Shown here: piece by piece, positions 23,523 to 32,471 of the stretch
Layout: every line of letters begins with the position of its first letter
Position numbering within the stretch: position 1 is the stretch's first letter
Source: Deltaproteobacteria bacterium
GTDB taxonomy: Bacteria; Desulfobacterota; Binatia; UBA9968; JAJDTQ01
Direction: 5' to 3'
Length of the DNA stretch: 52,238 nucleotides
Assembly: GCA_028818755.1 (NCBI GenBank)
Contig: JAPPNF010000138.1
Location: 1 to 52,238, forward strand
The notes under the pieces: model-generated
Database searches by the model: none
Told to the model about the DNA's origin: nothing
Seen by the model: the letters and a program-made list of their open reading frames with translations, nothing else
Program-made: the position numbers and the translations under genes

Positions 23523-24413
23523 TCAGTCCAGGAAGCCGCCGCGGCTCAATTCGCGATGCACCGAGTCCCGCGCCTCCGGCGGCAGCGGCTTCGTCTCCCA
23601 CTTCGGGAACCGCTTGATGGCGAAGCCGCGCATGCGATACATCTCGGCCACCACGGCCCGGCCGTGGCGCTTGATCAGTCCGATGATGACGGCGGTAACG
23701 TCGTTGACCCGCCGCTGCAGTTGCACCGCCTGATGGTAGTCCTCCCGCTCCAGCGCGCGCCACAGCTCGACGCACAGCTCGGGGATGCAACTCGTGGGCG
23801 GGTTGATCATTCCCGCGACGCCGAAGGGCACCAGCCCGAAGATGTCCGCGTTGCCGGTGAACACCGACACGTCCGGCGGGAACAGCCGCACGTAGTCCAG
23901 CATGGCGCCGGCGCCGTAGGCCACCTTGATGCCGCGGATGGTAGGGATCTCCTCCTTCATGCGCTGGGCGAAAGGCGGCGCGATGGAGATGCCCGAGTAC
24001 TTGGGGTTCTCGTAGATGAAGATGGGCAGCGGCACGGCATCCGCCACCGCGCGGAAATGGGCCATGAGCTCGTACTCGGAATGGTCCGAGTAGTAGTACG
24101 GCGGAATCACGCCGATGCCGTCGACGCCCTGCTCCGCGGCGTGCCGCGCGAGCTCCACCGTGCTCTCGGCGTCCGCGGTCCCCACGTGAACGATCAGGGG
24201 CGCGCGCCCGGCGTTCTGGTCGACGGCGATCTCGGCCGTGCGCTTGCGCTCGGCCATGGACATGGCCGGACCCTGCCCGGAGGAGCCCAACATGAACAGG
24301 CCCTGGACCTCCGCGCCGACATAGAAGTCCACGAGCTTCCGGAGCATCGGCTCGTCCACCGTTCCGTCATGCTCGAACGGTGTGATCACCGGAATGACGA
24401 TGCCCTTGATCAT
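23523..24413 (-). CDS. DapA-superfamily aldolase/lyase (not the biosynthetic DapA)
   Basis: A 296-residue class I TIM-barrel of the DHDPS/N-acetylneuraminate lyase superfamily: Schiff-base lysine in IKVAYGAG (K163), catalytic tyrosine in IFIYENP (Y134), and GSSGQG at 43-48 in place of the GTTGE of true dihydrodipicolinate synthase. The altered binding loop and the catabolic neighbourhood argue for another pyruvate-dependent aldol cleavage or dehydratase reaction. The biosynthetic dapA of this genome is at 48632-49531. GGAGG lies upstream of the ATG. Confidence 0.83.
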   Translation of the reverse strand: MIKGIVIPVITPFEHDGTVDEPMLRKLVDFYVGAEVQGLFMLGSSGQGPAMSMAERKRTAEIAVDQNAGRAPLIVHVGTADAESTVELARHAAEQGVDGIGVIPPYYYSDHSEYELMAHFRAVADAVPLPIFIYENPKYSGISIAPPFAQRMKEEIPTIRGIKVAYGAGAMLDYVRLFPPDVSVFTGNADIFGLVPFGVAGMINPPTSCIPELCVELWRALEREDYHQAVQLQRRVNDVTAVIIGLIKRHGRAVVAEMYRMRGFAIKRFPKWETKPLPPEARDSVHRELSRGGFLD

Positions 24414-24490
24414 GGTCCTGTTCCTCCGTGGTCATCAGATAGCCCGTGGGTATTGCTGGCGTCAAGCCGGCCCCGGGCTCCCTCTCCGCC

Positions 24491-24520
24491 CCTGGATTCC
24501 CGCTTTCGCGGGAATGACGG
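24491..24520. repeat. Palindromic repeat ATTCCCGC/GCGGGAAT
   Basis: A 30-bp unit (CCTGGATTCCCGCTTTCGCG then GGAATGACGG), identical to 29446-29475. Its core ATTCCCGC-TTTC-GCGGGAAT is a hairpin. Resembles repeats scattered in many GC-rich genomes. Confidence 0.8.
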
Positions 24521-24538
24521 AGGGGGCGGCACGTGCCC

Positions 24539-25264
24539 CTAGCTGCTACCCAGCAGGCGCATGAGCCGGCCGTAGCCGTCGATCTTCTCGCGCATGCTGA
24601 TGGCCTTGAAGGCGACGTATAGCTGCGAGGTCATGTTGGCGATGACCGGCAGCCCGAGGTCGGTCTCGATGTCCTCGATGACGTCCACCACCGGGAAGTT
24701 GGCGCAGGGGATGTAGATGGCGTCGGGGTTGTCCGCTTCCCTCACCGCGCGCTTGGCGGCCTGGTAGATGTCCGCCACCGAGACGGCGCTCGAGGTGGTG
24801 AATTCCGTCGTCAGGGAAACCAGCGAGCGCGCCTCGAACCCCCATGCCTTGAGATAGCTCACCACCTTCTCGTTGAGATCGGGAGGATACGGGTCGACCA
24901 CGGCCAGACGCGACACAGAAAGGTCCCGGAACGCGTCCAGGGCGGCGACGATGCTGGTGGTGCAGGGCACCCCGGTGATGGTCTCGAGCTGGTCGATCAG
25001 CTTCGTCTCGAACCCCTTGCCCTGGCTCAGCACCAGGGGCGAGCCGCCGTGGATGATGAAATCGCAGGAGCGCCGCTTGAGCTCGTGCGCGCAGGCCTCC
25101 ACCTGCTTGAGCGCTTCCTTGTAGGCCTCTTCCTTCCAGCCGCCCACCATGCACGCCACCCCGATGAAGCCCACGCCGTCCGGCACGATGCGGTAGAAGT
25201 CATAGGCGTTCAACTCGATGATGGAGGGTGAGATGTAGCCGATTCTGGCGCGGTAGCCGAACAT
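24539..25264 (-). CDS. Asp/Glu racemase superfamily protein, arylmalonate decarboxylase-like
   Basis: A 241-residue protein of the aspartate/glutamate racemase, maleate isomerase and arylmalonate decarboxylase superfamily. The second active-site loop has cysteine (IPCANF, C187), but the first loop reads HGGSP (72-76) with glycine where racemases and maleate isomerases have their first cysteine. One cysteine with a Gly-Ser oxyanion loop is the arrangement of arylmalonate decarboxylase. ATG 25264 is chosen because AAGGAG lies upstream and MFGYRARIGYISPS begins the first strand. It sits in a run of leftward catabolic genes. Confidence 0.78.
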   Translation of the reverse strand: MFGYRARIGYISPSIIELNAYDFYRIVPDGVGFIGVACMVGGWKEEAYKEALKQVEACAHELKRRSCDFIIHGGSPLVLSQGKGFETKLIDQLETITGVPCTTSIVAALDAFRDLSVSRLAVVDPYPPDLNEKVVSYLKAWGFEARSLVSLTTEFTTSSAVSVADIYQAAKRAVREADNPDAIYIPCANFPVVDVIEDIETDLGLPVIANMTSQLYVAFKAISMREKIDGYGRLMRLLGSS

Positions 25265-25347
25265 GCGCCGCTCCTTTCCGGTGTAGTGTCCTGCACACGG
25301 ATACGCTCCCAAGATGGGAATGCGTATTCGTGACGCGGAGACCAAGC

Positions 25348-26871
25348 TCAGCCCGCGTCGTTGAACTTGTAGAACGGGTCGACGGGGTACTCTTCACCCG
25401 ACTCCAGGAAATCCCTCACGCGCCCCGCAAGGCGCGCGTCCAGTCCGCGCGCCTTCCCGGGCGACGCCGGCGTGATCTTCTGCTTGATTTCCTTGAGCAA
25501 CGCCTTCTCGTCGAGCCGTACGTGCTTCCCGCCGCGATAGAGGATCTCGCCGTCCACCATGACGGTGTCCACAGCCCCTGCCCCGCCCCGGTAGATCATG
25601 GCGTCGACGGGCGTTTGGTGTCTTGCGAGGTACGGCTCCGCGATGGGCTGCGAGTCCACCAGCACCAAGTCCGCGCGCTTGCCGGGTTCCAGGGTGCCGC
25701 AATGGGCGCCCCAGCCGAGGACATCCGTCCCACTCGCGGTTGCCGCCCGGAAGATGGCATCCAGCGGCACGAGCCCCGGGCCGGCCCCGGGAATGCGCTG
25801 CAGGTTGGCCGCGAGGCGCATCTCCTGGAACATGTCGGGACGGTCGTTGAACGGACTGCTGTCAAGCCCCATGCCCAGCCGCACCCCCGCGGCGTGAAAC
25901 TCCGTCAGCGGGGCGATGCCGCTGCGCAGGCGCAGGTTGGAGCTGGGGTTGTGCACCACCGCGGCGCCCTTGGCGGTGGTGGTGCGGGTGTCCTCGCGGT
26001 TGAGCCACACGCCGTGAGCCAGGCTTACGTCCGGCGCCAGGAAGTCGAGTCCGGCGAGCCACTGCACCGCGCTCCTGCCGTATTCCCGCAGGAAGTACGA
26101 GCGCTGGTACTTGGTCTCGAGCACGTGGATCTGGATGCCCAGCCCGCGCTCGCTGGCCTCCCGGCGGATGGCGCGCAGGAGATCCTCGGTGCACCACTGA
26201 GGGCCGGCCGGCGTCAGGAACAGGCGCGCGCGGTCGCGGTCAGCGTCCATGGAGTCGGCGAGCCGCCGTGCGGTCCGGAAATAGTCGTCCGGCGCCGCCG
26301 TACGAGACCTGCCGTGGCGCTCCACGGCCTGCTCCCGCAGCGCGGGCGGCAGCGACGCCAGGAACTGGTCGTCGCCGTACACGATGTGATTGCGGTCGCG
26401 GACGTCCAGACCGAAGGACACGCGCATGCCCGCAACCCGGTAGGCCCGCAGCCGTTCGTCCACGTCGGCGTCGTAGGTCTCGGGCGACCGGCTGGAGTTG
26501 TAGTGCAGGCACGTGGTGATGCCCGCCTCGATCATGGTCTTGCAGGCGTAGAGCAGGTCGAGGTAGGGATCGAGCCCGGCGCGGGGCTCGGCCGCCGCGA
26601 ACCGGGAGATCTCGAAACAGTCGTCCCTGCCGCCCAACTGGAAGTCCGTGAGCCCCTTGCCGTGCTGGTGCGCGTTGACGAAGCCCGGAATGACCCAGTG
26701 ACGCGAGGAGCCCACCCCGGTGGCGGTAGCGTAGGATGTCTTCAGGTCCTGATACCGTCCCACCTCGACGATGTCCCGGCCCGACACCGCCACGGCGCCG
26801 TTGCGGATGACGCCGGGAGAGCCGTCCACTGCCATGGTGACCACGAATTTGCCACGAACGAGATAGTTCAT
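25348..26871 (-). CDS. Amidohydrolase, TrzA/AtzA (cytosine/guanine deaminase-like) group
   Basis: A 507-residue metal-dependent hydrolase: HxH in PGFVNAHQHGKG, metal-ligand histidine in QIHVLE, substrate histidine in SLAHGVW, and the metal aspartate in GLDSSPFNDR. A beta-sandwich flank contains the PGKRADLVLVD strand. The family deaminates or dechlorinates N-heterocycles and related compounds. A strong AAAGGGGG site lies before the ATG. The exact substrate is not evident. Confidence 0.86.
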   Translation of the reverse strand: MNYLVRGKFVVTMAVDGSPGVIRNGAVAVSGRDIVEVGRYQDLKTSYATATGVGSSRHWVIPGFVNAHQHGKGLTDFQLGGRDDCFEISRFAAAEPRAGLDPYLDLLYACKTMIEAGITTCLHYNSSRSPETYDADVDERLRAYRVAGMRVSFGLDVRDRNHIVYGDDQFLASLPPALREQAVERHGRSRTAAPDDYFRTARRLADSMDADRDRARLFLTPAGPQWCTEDLLRAIRREASERGLGIQIHVLETKYQRSYFLREYGRSAVQWLAGLDFLAPDVSLAHGVWLNREDTRTTTAKGAAVVHNPSSNLRLRSGIAPLTEFHAAGVRLGMGLDSSPFNDRPDMFQEMRLAANLQRIPGAGPGLVPLDAIFRAATASGTDVLGWGAHCGTLEPGKRADLVLVDSQPIAEPYLARHQTPVDAMIYRGGAGAVDTVMVDGEILYRGGKHVRLDEKALLKEIKQKITPASPGKARGLDARLAGRVRDFLESGEEYPVDPFYKFNDAG

Positions 26872-26934
26872 ATCCGACCCCCCCCCTTTGCTGGTGCACG
26901 TCGTTGTCCGGCACGGGCCGCAAGCCCGTCATCG

Positions 26935-27933
26935 TCAACCCCCGAGCCCCAGGAACCGCAAGCAGTTCTCGGACGACACCCGTTCCCGTTCCTCGGCGGT
27001 GAGCCCCAGCTCGTCGAATTCGTCCTCCGGCGACTGGTCCCGGAACATGAACGGATAGTCGGAGCCGATGACCACCTGGCTCGCGCCCACGGTGTCGATG
27101 AGGTAGCGCACCGTACGGTTGTCGAAGAAGACGTCGTCGTAGAAGAACATGCGGGCGTACTCGGAGGGCTTCCTCGGCATGAGCGCCTGGAAGTTGGGGT
27201 TCTTGTGCCAGGCGTTCTCAAGGCGCGGCAGGAGCTGGGTGAAGGTGCCGCCGCCGTGGCTGAACAGCAGCTTGAGCCCCGGGCAGGCCTCCATGAGGCC
27301 GCCGGTGATCATGCTGGCGATGCCCAGCGCTCCTTCCAGCGGGAACGCCACGATGTTCTCGATGAACGGCGGACCCGTCACCCGGTCCATGAAGGTAACG
27401 TGCTGGGCATGCACGAAGATGGGCACGTCCAGCTCCTCGGCGGCCTTGAAGAAGGGCAGGAACTCGGGCTCGCCCAGGCTCCTGCCGTTGACGTTGCTGA
27501 GCAGCTCCAGGCCGTGGAGGCCCAGGGACTTGACCCGCTCCAGCTCCGCCGTGGCAAGCTCCACGTCCTGGAGCGGCACCGAGCCCAGCGCGTAGAAGCG
27601 GTCCGGCGCCTCGTCCACCATGCGCATCAGCACCTCGTTCAGATGGCGCGCCAGGTCCAGTCCGTCCCTCGGCTCCAGCCGGTAGGCCAGCAGCTCCGGC
27701 ATGGGCGACAGCACCTGCCGGTCCACCGCGTAGTCCGGCGCCGCCATCTCCCGCATACGCCGAGGCACCGACCAGCAACGGTCCACCACCGTGCGGAAGT
27801 TCCGGCCGGCGATCATGACGTTGGCCGTCTCCGGCCCGGTGTGGTCCATGGACGGCCAGCGGTCGCCCGCGGCGCGGTCTCCCACCGGAGGGAAGTGTTC
27901 GGGGACGATGTGGGTGTGAGCGTCGATGACCAT
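26935..27933 (-). CDS. Amidohydrolase-2 family (ACMSD-like) decarboxylase/hydrolase
   Basis: A 332-residue protein of the aminocarboxymuconate-semialdehyde decarboxylase family: N-terminal DAHTH metal site, later histidine in PIFVHAQH, LLFSHGGG, and the metal aspartate in VIGSDYPF. Members decarboxylate or hydrolyse aromatic or muconic acids using one divalent metal. GGGAGC is upstream of the ATG. The gene is 63 bases upstream of the second amidohydrolase, suggesting consecutive steps on one substrate (inference). Confidence 0.86.
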   Translation of the reverse strand: MVIDAHTHIVPEHFPPVGDRAAGDRWPSMDHTGPETANVMIAGRNFRTVVDRCWSVPRRMREMAAPDYAVDRQVLSPMPELLAYRLEPRDGLDLARHLNEVLMRMVDEAPDRFYALGSVPLQDVELATAELERVKSLGLHGLELLSNVNGRSLGEPEFLPFFKAAEELDVPIFVHAQHVTFMDRVTGPPFIENIVAFPLEGALGIASMITGGLMEACPGLKLLFSHGGGTFTQLLPRLENAWHKNPNFQALMPRKPSEYARMFFYDDVFFDNRTVRYLIDTVGASQVVIGSDYPFMFRDQSPEDEFDELGLTAEERERVSSENCLRFLGLGG

Positions 27934-27970
27934 GCAGTGCTCCCATACAGAATTTGCGAGTCAGCTCCGG

Positions 27971-29263
27971 TTACGCGCTACTCGCCCGGGGCGGGGCCAC
28001 GATGAACAGGCTCAGGAAACCTGAGATCACGAGCGTCACGGCGAAGATAGTGAAAGGAACCGTGTAGCTGCCCGTCCAGTCGAAGAGAAAGCCGAAGAAC
28101 GGCGGCCCCAGGGCCGCGAAACTGTGGGTCATGAGAATCCCCAGGCCCCGGATCCTGCCCATCGACAGACGCCCGAAGATCCGCGCCCACACGACGTCCT
28201 GCAACACCATGTTACCACCGAGCCCCACCCCGTAAAAGAAGAACCCGACATAGACGAGGGTCAGGGAGCCGGAGGTGATGGCCACGGTCAGACCGGCGGC
28301 CTGAATCACGAACTTGGCCAGAGTGCTCCAGCGCACGTCCACGCGGTCCGCGATCAGGCCCCAGACGATCGGCGAGCCGAGCTGGGTGGAAGCAATGACG
28401 CTCAGGGCGCCCACGGCACGCAGATCCGAATAGCCGAGGTCGGTGACATAGGCGAACACGTGCAGATTGACGCCGGTGACGCCGACCGCGGACACGCCGA
28501 AAACCGCCACGATCAACCAGAAGGCCCGGGTCCGCAGGCCCGCCTTCCGGCTCCAGATGCGGGCCTCGCTCGCGGCGTACGGCTGCGGCCGTGGCGTTTT
28601 TCCCTCTGTCACGGCCACGGGATCCAAGCCGTCCGGATTGAGCTCCATGTCTTCGGGTGACCGCCGGATGTAGAAGAGGGCCGGGGCGACGATCAGCACC
28701 AGGGTCAACACGCCGAACACGGCCCAGGTGTGGCGCCAGCCCAGCCAGGCCAGCAGGGGCACCACCAGGACCGGCATGACGATCTTCGCGAAGCCGATGC
28801 CCATGCTGGAGACGGCGATGGCCCGGCCGCGTTTCCGGACGAACCACCGGGCGATCATGACGTTGATGACCATGTAGCCCAGCAAGCCGTCGCCCACCGT
28901 CACGAAAGTCCAGCGCACCAGGACGAACTGCCAGAAGACCTCGACCTGGCTGAGGATGAAATAGCCCACGGCGGCCACCACCGCACCCCCGGCCACGAGC
29001 CACCGGCTGCCGTGCCGGTCCACCAGCGGACCGACGAAGGGCGCCATGAAAGCGCCGATGACACCCTCGCCCGACCGCAGCAGCGAGAAGACGCCGCGGG
29101 ACACTCCCAGATCCAGTGTCATCGGTTTGAGGAAAATGCTCAGGGTGCTGGCAAGGGCGAACGAGGAGGCGACGTTGGCGATGAAACCGACGGCGACGAT
29201 GTACCAGCCGTAGTAGATCCGTCCCGATGCGTGTGCATGATGTGCTGAAACCGGCGTGACCAC
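27971..29263 (-). CDS. MFS transporter, monocarboxylate/oxalate-type
   Basis: A 430-residue, 12-helix carrier with the GRIYYGWYIVAVGF opening typical of the monocarboxylate/oxalate:formate MFS group. It has the DRHGSRWLVAGG motif A loop and a hydrophilic central loop of about 40 residues (SPEDMELNPDGLDPV). It is the probable importer for the catabolic genes downstream. GTG 29263 is the assumed start; its ribosome site is poor and a slightly later start is possible. Confidence 0.83.
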   Translation of the reverse strand: MVTPVSAHHAHASGRIYYGWYIVAVGFIANVASSFALASTLSIFLKPMTLDLGVSRGVFSLLRSGEGVIGAFMAPFVGPLVDRHGSRWLVAGGAVVAAVGYFILSQVEVFWQFVLVRWTFVTVGDGLLGYMVINVMIARWFVRKRGRAIAVSSMGIGFAKIVMPVLVVPLLAWLGWRHTWAVFGVLTLVLIVAPALFYIRRSPEDMELNPDGLDPVAVTEGKTPRPQPYAASEARIWSRKAGLRTRAFWLIVAVFGVSAVGVTGVNLHVFAYVTDLGYSDLRAVGALSVIASTQLGSPIVWGLIADRVDVRWSTLAKFVIQAAGLTVAITSGSLTLVYVGFFFYGVGLGGNMVLQDVVWARIFGRLSMGRIRGLGILMTHSFAALGPPFFGFLFDWTGSYTVPFTIFAVTLVISGFLSLFIVAPPRASSA

Positions 29264-29445
29264 CTGTCACGGGTAACAGGGTTCGTAACGGATGGAAACC
29301 GGCATCGCCGACCGGATGCGGGTACATGGACCGGCCGGTCGTTTGTGGTATAGAGTCGTCGAGGCTTGGCAGCCAATGCGCCCAGACACATCCTCCCCTG
29401 GAAAGCGTGCCCTCGACCTCGATCGGGGGCGGGTATCCCCATCCC

Positions 29446-29475
29446 CCTGGATTCCCGCTTTCGCGGGAATGACGG
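29446..29475. repeat. Palindromic repeat ATTCCCGC/GCGGGAAT, second copy
   Basis: Identical over 30 bp to 24491-24520, in the 275-base divergent region between the MFS gene and the SDR gene. I see no convincing promoter in the rest of that region. Confidence 0.8.
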
Positions 29476-29538
29476 TTTTCTGAGTTTCGTTGGCTGTGCC
29501 GCAATGAAGGCCGACGAGCCCGACAGAAGGAGAAAATC

Positions 29539-30450
29539 ATGCGTGTGTTGATTACCGGGGCTGGCCTTATCGGCTCCCACGTGGCTGCGGAACTGAGTTC
29601 ACGCGGGGATGAGGTCACGTTCTTCGACGTGGTGGCGAAGCCGGACTACATCCGGCACGTCACCGGCAAGGACCTGCCGCTGATACGCGGCGACATCTGC
29701 GACCTGGCGGCGCTGATGGACGCCTTTCTGACGGTAAAGCCCGAGTGCGTCATCCACCTGGCCGCATCCGTGGGCGAGTCCAACATCCCCAACGTCTACG
29801 GCGGCTTCCAGGTCAACCTGGTGGCCACCTTGAACGTCGCGGAGGCGGTCCGGCTCGCGGGCGTGCGGCGGCTGGTGCATGCGAGTACCCAGGCGGTGTA
29901 CCAGGACGCCGACCCAGGAGAGCTGCTTCGGGAAGACTCTCCGGTGGACGGCCGCGGCCGCGTCTACAACGCCTCCAAGCTGGCGTGCGAGCACGTGCTC
30001 AGGACCTTCGCCGCCAAGCAGGCCTTCGAGCTCGTGATGCTGCGCTTCGCCGGGGTGTACGGATACCGGGCGGTGGCCGGTGGGCCGGGGGTGGCGGTGC
30101 AGGAGGCCGTCTGGGCCGCCATGGCTGGAGAGGAAGCGGTGCTCAACGCCTACGAGACCGTGGACTTCGTCTACGTCAAGGACCTTGCCGACGGCATCGC
30201 CCGGGCGGTCCACACCGCGCCGCTGTCCCACGACGTGTACAACCTCGGCAGCGGCGCCCTCACCACCTTGGAGGACGTCGAGGCCGCGCTCCATGCGATC
30301 TTCCCCGACATCCGCCTGCGCCGGGGCACCCTCACGCCCAAGCGGCCGCAAATGGACATCAGCCGGGCACGGGACGAGCTGGGTTACGCTCCGGAGTACA
30401 AGCTGGAAGCAGGGCTGCGGGACTACATCGCGGAGCTGAACCGCGAGTGA
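29539..30450 (+). CDS. NAD-dependent epimerase/dehydratase (extended SDR)
   Basis: A 303-residue extended [20 protein letters not shown] nucleotide motif, [10 protein letters not shown], the serine in [10 protein letters not shown] and active-site [20 protein letters not shown] and YNLGSG are typical of sugar epimerases and uronate dehydrogenases. AAGGAG precedes the ATG. It is the only rightward gene in this stretch and is divergent from the MFS gene. Its similarity to the SDR at 21261 suggests that both act on related substrates. Confidence 0.85.
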   Translation: MRVLITGAGLIGSHVAAELSSRGDEVTFFDVVAKPDYIRHVTGKDLPLIRGDICDLAALMDAFLTVKPECVIHLAASVGESNIPNVYGGFQVNLVATLNVAEAVRLAGVRRLVHASTQAVYQDADPGELLREDSPVDGRGRVYNASKLACEHVLRTFAAKQAFELVMLRFAGVYGYRAVAGGPGVAVQEAVWAAMAGEEAVLNAYETVDFVYVKDLADGIARAVHTAPLSHDVYNLGSGALTTLEDVEAALHAIFPDIRLRRGTLTPKRPQMDISRARDELGYAPEYKLEAGLRDYIAELNRE

Positions 30451-30494
30451 TGCAAACAGGACGCCGACGGCGGGGAGGCAGGTCCTTCGGGGAG

Positions 30495-30537
30495 CCCTCA
30501 CCCGGCCTCCGGCCACCCTCTCCCAGAGGGAGAGGGG
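30495..30537. repeat. REP-like intergenic palindrome, CCCTCACCC family
   Basis: A 43-bp unit nearly identical to 17387-17429, lying between convergent gene ends, where it can terminate transcription on both strands. Confidence 0.85.
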
Positions 30538-30575
30538 CTTGAGCTACCATCGTCTTCGTCGAATCGCACCTCTGA

Positions 30576-30610
30576 CTCCCTCTCCCCCTGAGAGAGGGTT
30601 GGGGTGAGGG
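30576..30610. repeat. REP-like palindrome, inverted variant
   Basis: CTCCCTCTCCCCCTGAGAG followed by AGGGTTGGGGTGAGGG: the same family in opposite orientation, forming a pair with 30495-30537 across about 40 bases. Confidence 0.75.
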
Positions 30611-30613
30611 TCT

Positions 30614-32272
30614 TCAGGTCGCTGCCACGCTCCGGGAGGCGGCCGCTTCCGTCAGGGTCGTGGTGGGGGATACGTACTCCAGGTCCGTCAGCACCTCGAT
30701 GAGCGCGGGACCGGAGGCTGCCAGAGCCTGCTTCAGCGCCGGCAGGAACTCGTCGTCCCGGCTGACCTTGATCCCCAGGGCGCCGTAGCCGTTGCCCAGG
30801 GCGGCGAAGTCGGGGTTGACCAGGTCCGTGCCGTAGTTCCTGCCGGGATACTGGGCCTCCTGGTCCATGCGGATGGTGCCGTACGAGCCGTTCGCGTACA
30901 CGATCACGATGATCTTCACCCCGTACTGGCGCGCGGTGGCGATTTCCTGTCCCGTCATCAGGAAGCCGCCATCGCCAACGTGGGCAATGACGGTCCGTTC
31001 CGGATGGGCCAGCCTGGCGGCAACCGCGGCGGGCACGGCCGGGCCCATGCTGCCCAGGTTGGGGACGATGTAGGAATCGGCGTGATCGAACTCGATGTAA
31101 CGCTGCACCCAGCCGCCGAAGCTCCCGGCGTCGTGGGTGTGGATGGTATCCGCCGGGACGTTCGCCTTGATATCCGCCATGACCCGTTCCATGGAGACAG
31201 CGCCCGTGGGGCGCTCGGGCGGGGTGGCATAGCGCCGCTGCCGGTTGTGATAGTCGGCGATCCAGGCGGCACGGGCCTCGTTGGGGCCGGCGCCGTCGGA
31301 CTCCAGCGCCGCCGCCAGGGCCTTGCGCGGATCCGCCAGCACGGCCAGGTCCGGGCTGAAGTTCTGGCCGATGTTGCCGGCGTCGGCGTCGATCTGGATG
31401 GTCGCCAGCCCCGGGTGCGGCAGCGTATAGTTGCCGGAAACCTGCTGGTTGAACCGGCAGCCGACGATCAGCAGCAGATCGGCATCGTCGTGCACGATCT
31501 GTTTGGCGTGATTGTTGCGGCTCCCGAGATTGCCCACGTAGTGCGGATGGGTGTTGGGGAAAACGTCCTGGCGCTTGAACGCGCTCACTACCGGCAGTTG
31601 AAACTTCTCGGCGAAGGCCACGAGTTCCTCACGGCCACGCGCGTACTGGACGCCGGAACCCGCCAGCAACACCGGGTTCCCGGCCCGGTTGACGCGTTCC
31701 ACCATCTCCCGGATCAGCTCCGGGTCCGGGCTCGGACGGACCTCGGGGTAAGGATCCACCATGGTGATGTCCGCCTCTTCCTCGAGCATGTCCCTGGGAA
31801 GCGAAACAACCACCGGGCCCGGCCGGCCCGAGCGCGCCACGTGGAAAGCACGCGCCATGATGCGCGGCACCTCGCGCGGGTCGTTGATCTCGATGACCCA
31901 CTTGGCGATGCTGCCGAAGAAATGCGTGTAGTCGATCTCCTGGCCGGACTCCTTGCCCCGGTGGGATCTGGCCACCTGGCCGATGAGCAGGATCAGCGGC
32001 GTCGAGTCGTACCTGGCGAGGTGCACTCCGATGCTCGCGTTGGTGGCGCCGGGACCGCGGGTGACGATGCACACGCCCGGCGTGCGCGTGGTCTTGCCGT
32101 AGGCCTCGGCCATGAGGCAGGCGCTGCCCTCGTGCCGGTTGGTGATGAGGGTAATCTCGGGGACGTCCCTCAACCCGTCCAGCAGGGCGATGTAGCTCTC
32201 GCCCGGCACCGAGAAGGCGTGGCGCACCCCTTCGTTGCGTAGCGACCACGCGACGGCGTGGCCTCCCGACAT
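30614..32272 (-). CDS. ThDP-dependent acetolactate synthase-like enzyme
   Basis: A 552-residue thiamine-diphosphate enzyme of the acetolactate synthase/oxalyl-CoA decarboxylase/benzoylformate decarboxylase family. The catalytic glutamate is in TNRHEGSACLMAEAYG, with a central Rossmann domain and the ThDP-Mg motif VIAHVGDGGFLMTGQE...NGSYG. The biosynthetic IlvB role is unlikely without an IlvN gene beside it; the catabolic neighbourhood suggests a decarboxylase or carboligase on a 2-keto acid. ATG 32272 begins the first domain (SGGHAVAWSLRNEGVRHAFSVPGE in part). The frame is open further but carries no domain. Confidence 0.83.
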   Translation of the reverse strand: MSGGHAVAWSLRNEGVRHAFSVPGESYIALLDGLRDVPEITLITNRHEGSACLMAEAYGKTTRTPGVCIVTRGPGATNASIGVHLARYDSTPLILLIGQVARSHRGKESGQEIDYTHFFGSIAKWVIEINDPREVPRIMARAFHVARSGRPGPVVVSLPRDMLEEEADITMVDPYPEVRPSPDPELIREMVERVNRAGNPVLLAGSGVQYARGREELVAFAEKFQLPVVSAFKRQDVFPNTHPHYVGNLGSRNNHAKQIVHDDADLLLIVGCRFNQQVSGNYTLPHPGLATIQIDADAGNIGQNFSPDLAVLADPRKALAAALESDGAGPNEARAAWIADYHNRQRRYATPPERPTGAVSMERVMADIKANVPADTIHTHDAGSFGGWVQRYIEFDHADSYIVPNLGSMGPAVPAAVAARLAHPERTVIAHVGDGGFLMTGQEIATARQYGVKIIVIVYANGSYGTIRMDQEAQYPGRNYGTDLVNPDFAALGNGYGALGIKVSRDDEFLPALKQALAASGPALIEVLTDLEYVSPTTTLTEAAASRSVAAT

Positions 32273-32471
32273 CCTGCGGCTATGTTGGTTTCCACTCAAC
32301 GGTCTACTCCCGGGTACACGTCCACGGCATCTTCCGGCAGCGTGGGAACGCGTTGAATCCCCTACCGCATTTGGTGTCGTGGGGCAAGCGAGGGGGGCGT
32401 GTGGATACCGCCGGAACGACTCGGCGAAGGCCGGGATCTCACGCGGTTCACGGGCCGGGCGCAGCGTCCTT

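Noticed and set aside
23523..24413. Annotation as biosynthetic dapA
   Set aside because: The GTTGE loop is replaced by GSSGQG, and a complete dapA lies in the lysine operon at 48632-49531.
25228..28005. 925-codon plus-strand open frame opposite the amidohydrolase genes
   Set aside because: Antisense shadow of two well-supported amidohydrolases; no domain or credible start.
30614..32272. Annotation as IlvB acetolactate synthase
   Set aside because: No small regulatory subunit or other branched-chain genes nearby; surrounded by catabolic enzymes, so only the family is assigned.
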